Assembly: GCA_050633325.1 (NCBI GenBank)
Contig: JBOEGH010000005.1
Span: 62,001 to 126,000, forward strand
Direction of reading: 5' to 3'
Source of the DNA: UBA1672 sp050633325
Lineage (GTDB): Bacteria > Pseudomonadota > Alphaproteobacteria > Micavibrionales > Micavibrionaceae
Length of the DNA: 64,000 nucleotides
In this document: positions 63,302 to 64,000 of the stretch, in pieces
Position numbering within the stretch: the stretch's first letter is position 1
Layout of the letters: each line of letters starts with the position of its first letter
Position numbers and translations under genes: made by a program
The notes under the pieces: generated by a model
What the model was told of the DNA's origin: nothing
Databases searched by the model: none
Seen by the model: the letters and a program-made list of their open reading frames with translations, nothing else

Positions 63302-63916
63302 TTAGCGACTATAATTAATCATATCCAAGAAACGTCTTTGCGTATCACGGTCTTCTTTAAATATACCACTAAACATTGACGTAACAGTTGATGATGAGCT
63401 TTTATTTACTCCACGTGTAGACATACATTGGTGATTTGCATCAATGTAAACTGCAACTCCTTTTGGCTGAAGCGTTTGATCAATACATTGTAGAATATTA
63501 CGGGTCATATTCTCTTGTGACACAAGACGACGACCGTATATATCAACAATACGCGCAAGCTTAGAAATTCCGACAACTTTCTCATCAGGCCAATATGCTA
63601 CATGAGCCTTCCCTAAAATAGGAACAAGGTGATGTTCACAATGAGAAACAAAATCAATATCTTTTACTAAAACCATGTCATCAAAACCCTCGATATCCTC
63701 AAAAGTTTTCTGTAGTTCCGCCGTAGGGTCTTTAGTATATCCGGAGAAAAACTCTTCATACGCTTTAACCACACGCTTGGGCGTATCAAGCAAACCCTCA
63801 CGTGTTGGATCTTCACCCGCCCAACGTAACATCGTCTCAACAGCCTTCATAGCCTCTTCACGGCTTGGCCTATTATCCTGCTTTATATCGCTTTTTGTGT
63901 TCATCTTTAATACCAT
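63302..63916 (-). CDS. folE: GTP cyclohydrolase I
   Basis: 204 residues (or 200 from ATG 63904). FVSHCEHHLVPILGKAHVAY has the zinc-binding Cys and His; KLARIVDIYGRRLVSQENMT and DANHQCMSTRG complete the site. First step of folate and pterin synthesis, complementing FolC at 46 kb. An AGG eleven bases before ATG 63916 slightly favours that start. The 105 bases between it and pyrC hold nothing clear. Confidence 0.95.
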   Translation of the reverse strand: MVLKMNTKSDIKQDNRPSREEAMKAVETMLRWAGEDPTREGLLDTPKRVVKAYEEFFSGYTKDPTAELQKTFEDIEGFDDMVLVKDIDFVSHCEHHLVPILGKAHVAYWPDEKVVGISKLARIVDIYGRRLVSQENMTRNILQCIDQTLQPKGVAVYIDANHQCMSTRGVNKSSSSTVTSMFSGIFKEDRDTQRRFLDMINYSR

Positions 63917-64000
63917 TTTAAATAAAACCTCAAATTAAGGGTTGGTCTTAGCTCTTCTTTACCGTATTTTCCAGTAAAAAGCGACATTGAAGGACATTTA

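Noticed and set aside
63909..64000. Open frame on the minus strand at the window end
   Set aside because: Only about 29 codons are visible, it runs into the folE start and no family could be recognised; likely chance or a leader.

Overview
The window is chromosomal backbone of a free-living, Gram-negative alphaproteobacterium with an AT-rich genome (around 40% G+C by eye; I did not count it). Three things support this. First, a DivL-type kinase carries tyrosine in place of the phospho-accepting histidine. Second, ChvG/ChvI, AddAB, a LapA-like protein and an NDUFA9-like protein are present. Third, the order aroA, cmk, rpsA, ihfB, lapA, pyrF, trpF, trpB, trpA, accD, folC is typical of the class. 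Pathways for tryptophan, pyrimidines, folate and pantothenate, a chemoreceptor and two c-di-GMP proteins argue against a reduced parasite. I cannot name a genus. I saw no prophage, insertion sequence, CRISPR array, restriction system or known defence island.

Layout. 1-5.3 kb: the end of a DUF255 protein fused to a DsbD-alpha-like domain, the ribosomal oxygenase RoxA, a UPF0178 protein, and three small exported genes resembling copper handling (DUF2946-like, His-rich, Tat-exported SCO-like). 5.3-11.1 kb: a YheS-like ABC-F ATPase, RimK, a long AT-rich gap, a chemoreceptor and tRNA-Ser(GGA). 11.2-20.6 kb: a membrane orphan, an esterase, two glycosyltransferases, an ArsR regulator, a short-chain dehydrogenase, gmk, rsmA, surA, an NDUFA9-like gene and a DUF1223 gene. 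20.6-30.6 kb: UvrD, a diguanylate cyclase, orphans, YifB/ComM, a HIT protein, PanD, an HTTM protein and thioredoxin.

30.6-47.3 kb: addA-addB-murU-tsaE (one minus-strand operon), divL, ahcY, a pair of small orphan ORFs, then chvG-chvI. 45.9-58.5 kb: the long minus-strand set folC, accD, trpA, an effector-binding-domain gene, trpB, trpF, a membrane protein, pyrF, lapA, ihfB, rpsA, cmk and, past a plus-strand lipoprotein gene, aroA. Many of these genes overlap by 1-4 bases or are separated by only a few. 58.5-64 kb: a GGDEF-EAL protein, a THUMP-like-domain methyltransferase of a type I associate with Bacteroidetes, pyrC and folE.

The most notable observations fall in three groups. One is the effector-binding-domain gene translationally coupled inside trpB-trpA. 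Another is three possible cis-acting RNA elements, before ahcY, rpsA and the ABC-F gene. The third is a set of gaps in conserved neighbourhoods: no amgK beside murU, no hprK/ptsM/ptsH between chvG and ahcY, no pdxA between surA and rsmA. I found no clear-cut new multi-gene system. The nearest candidates are the small copper-like trio at 3.5-5.3 kb and the trp-operon insertion. Family assignments rest on motif recognition from memory; none was checked against a database.
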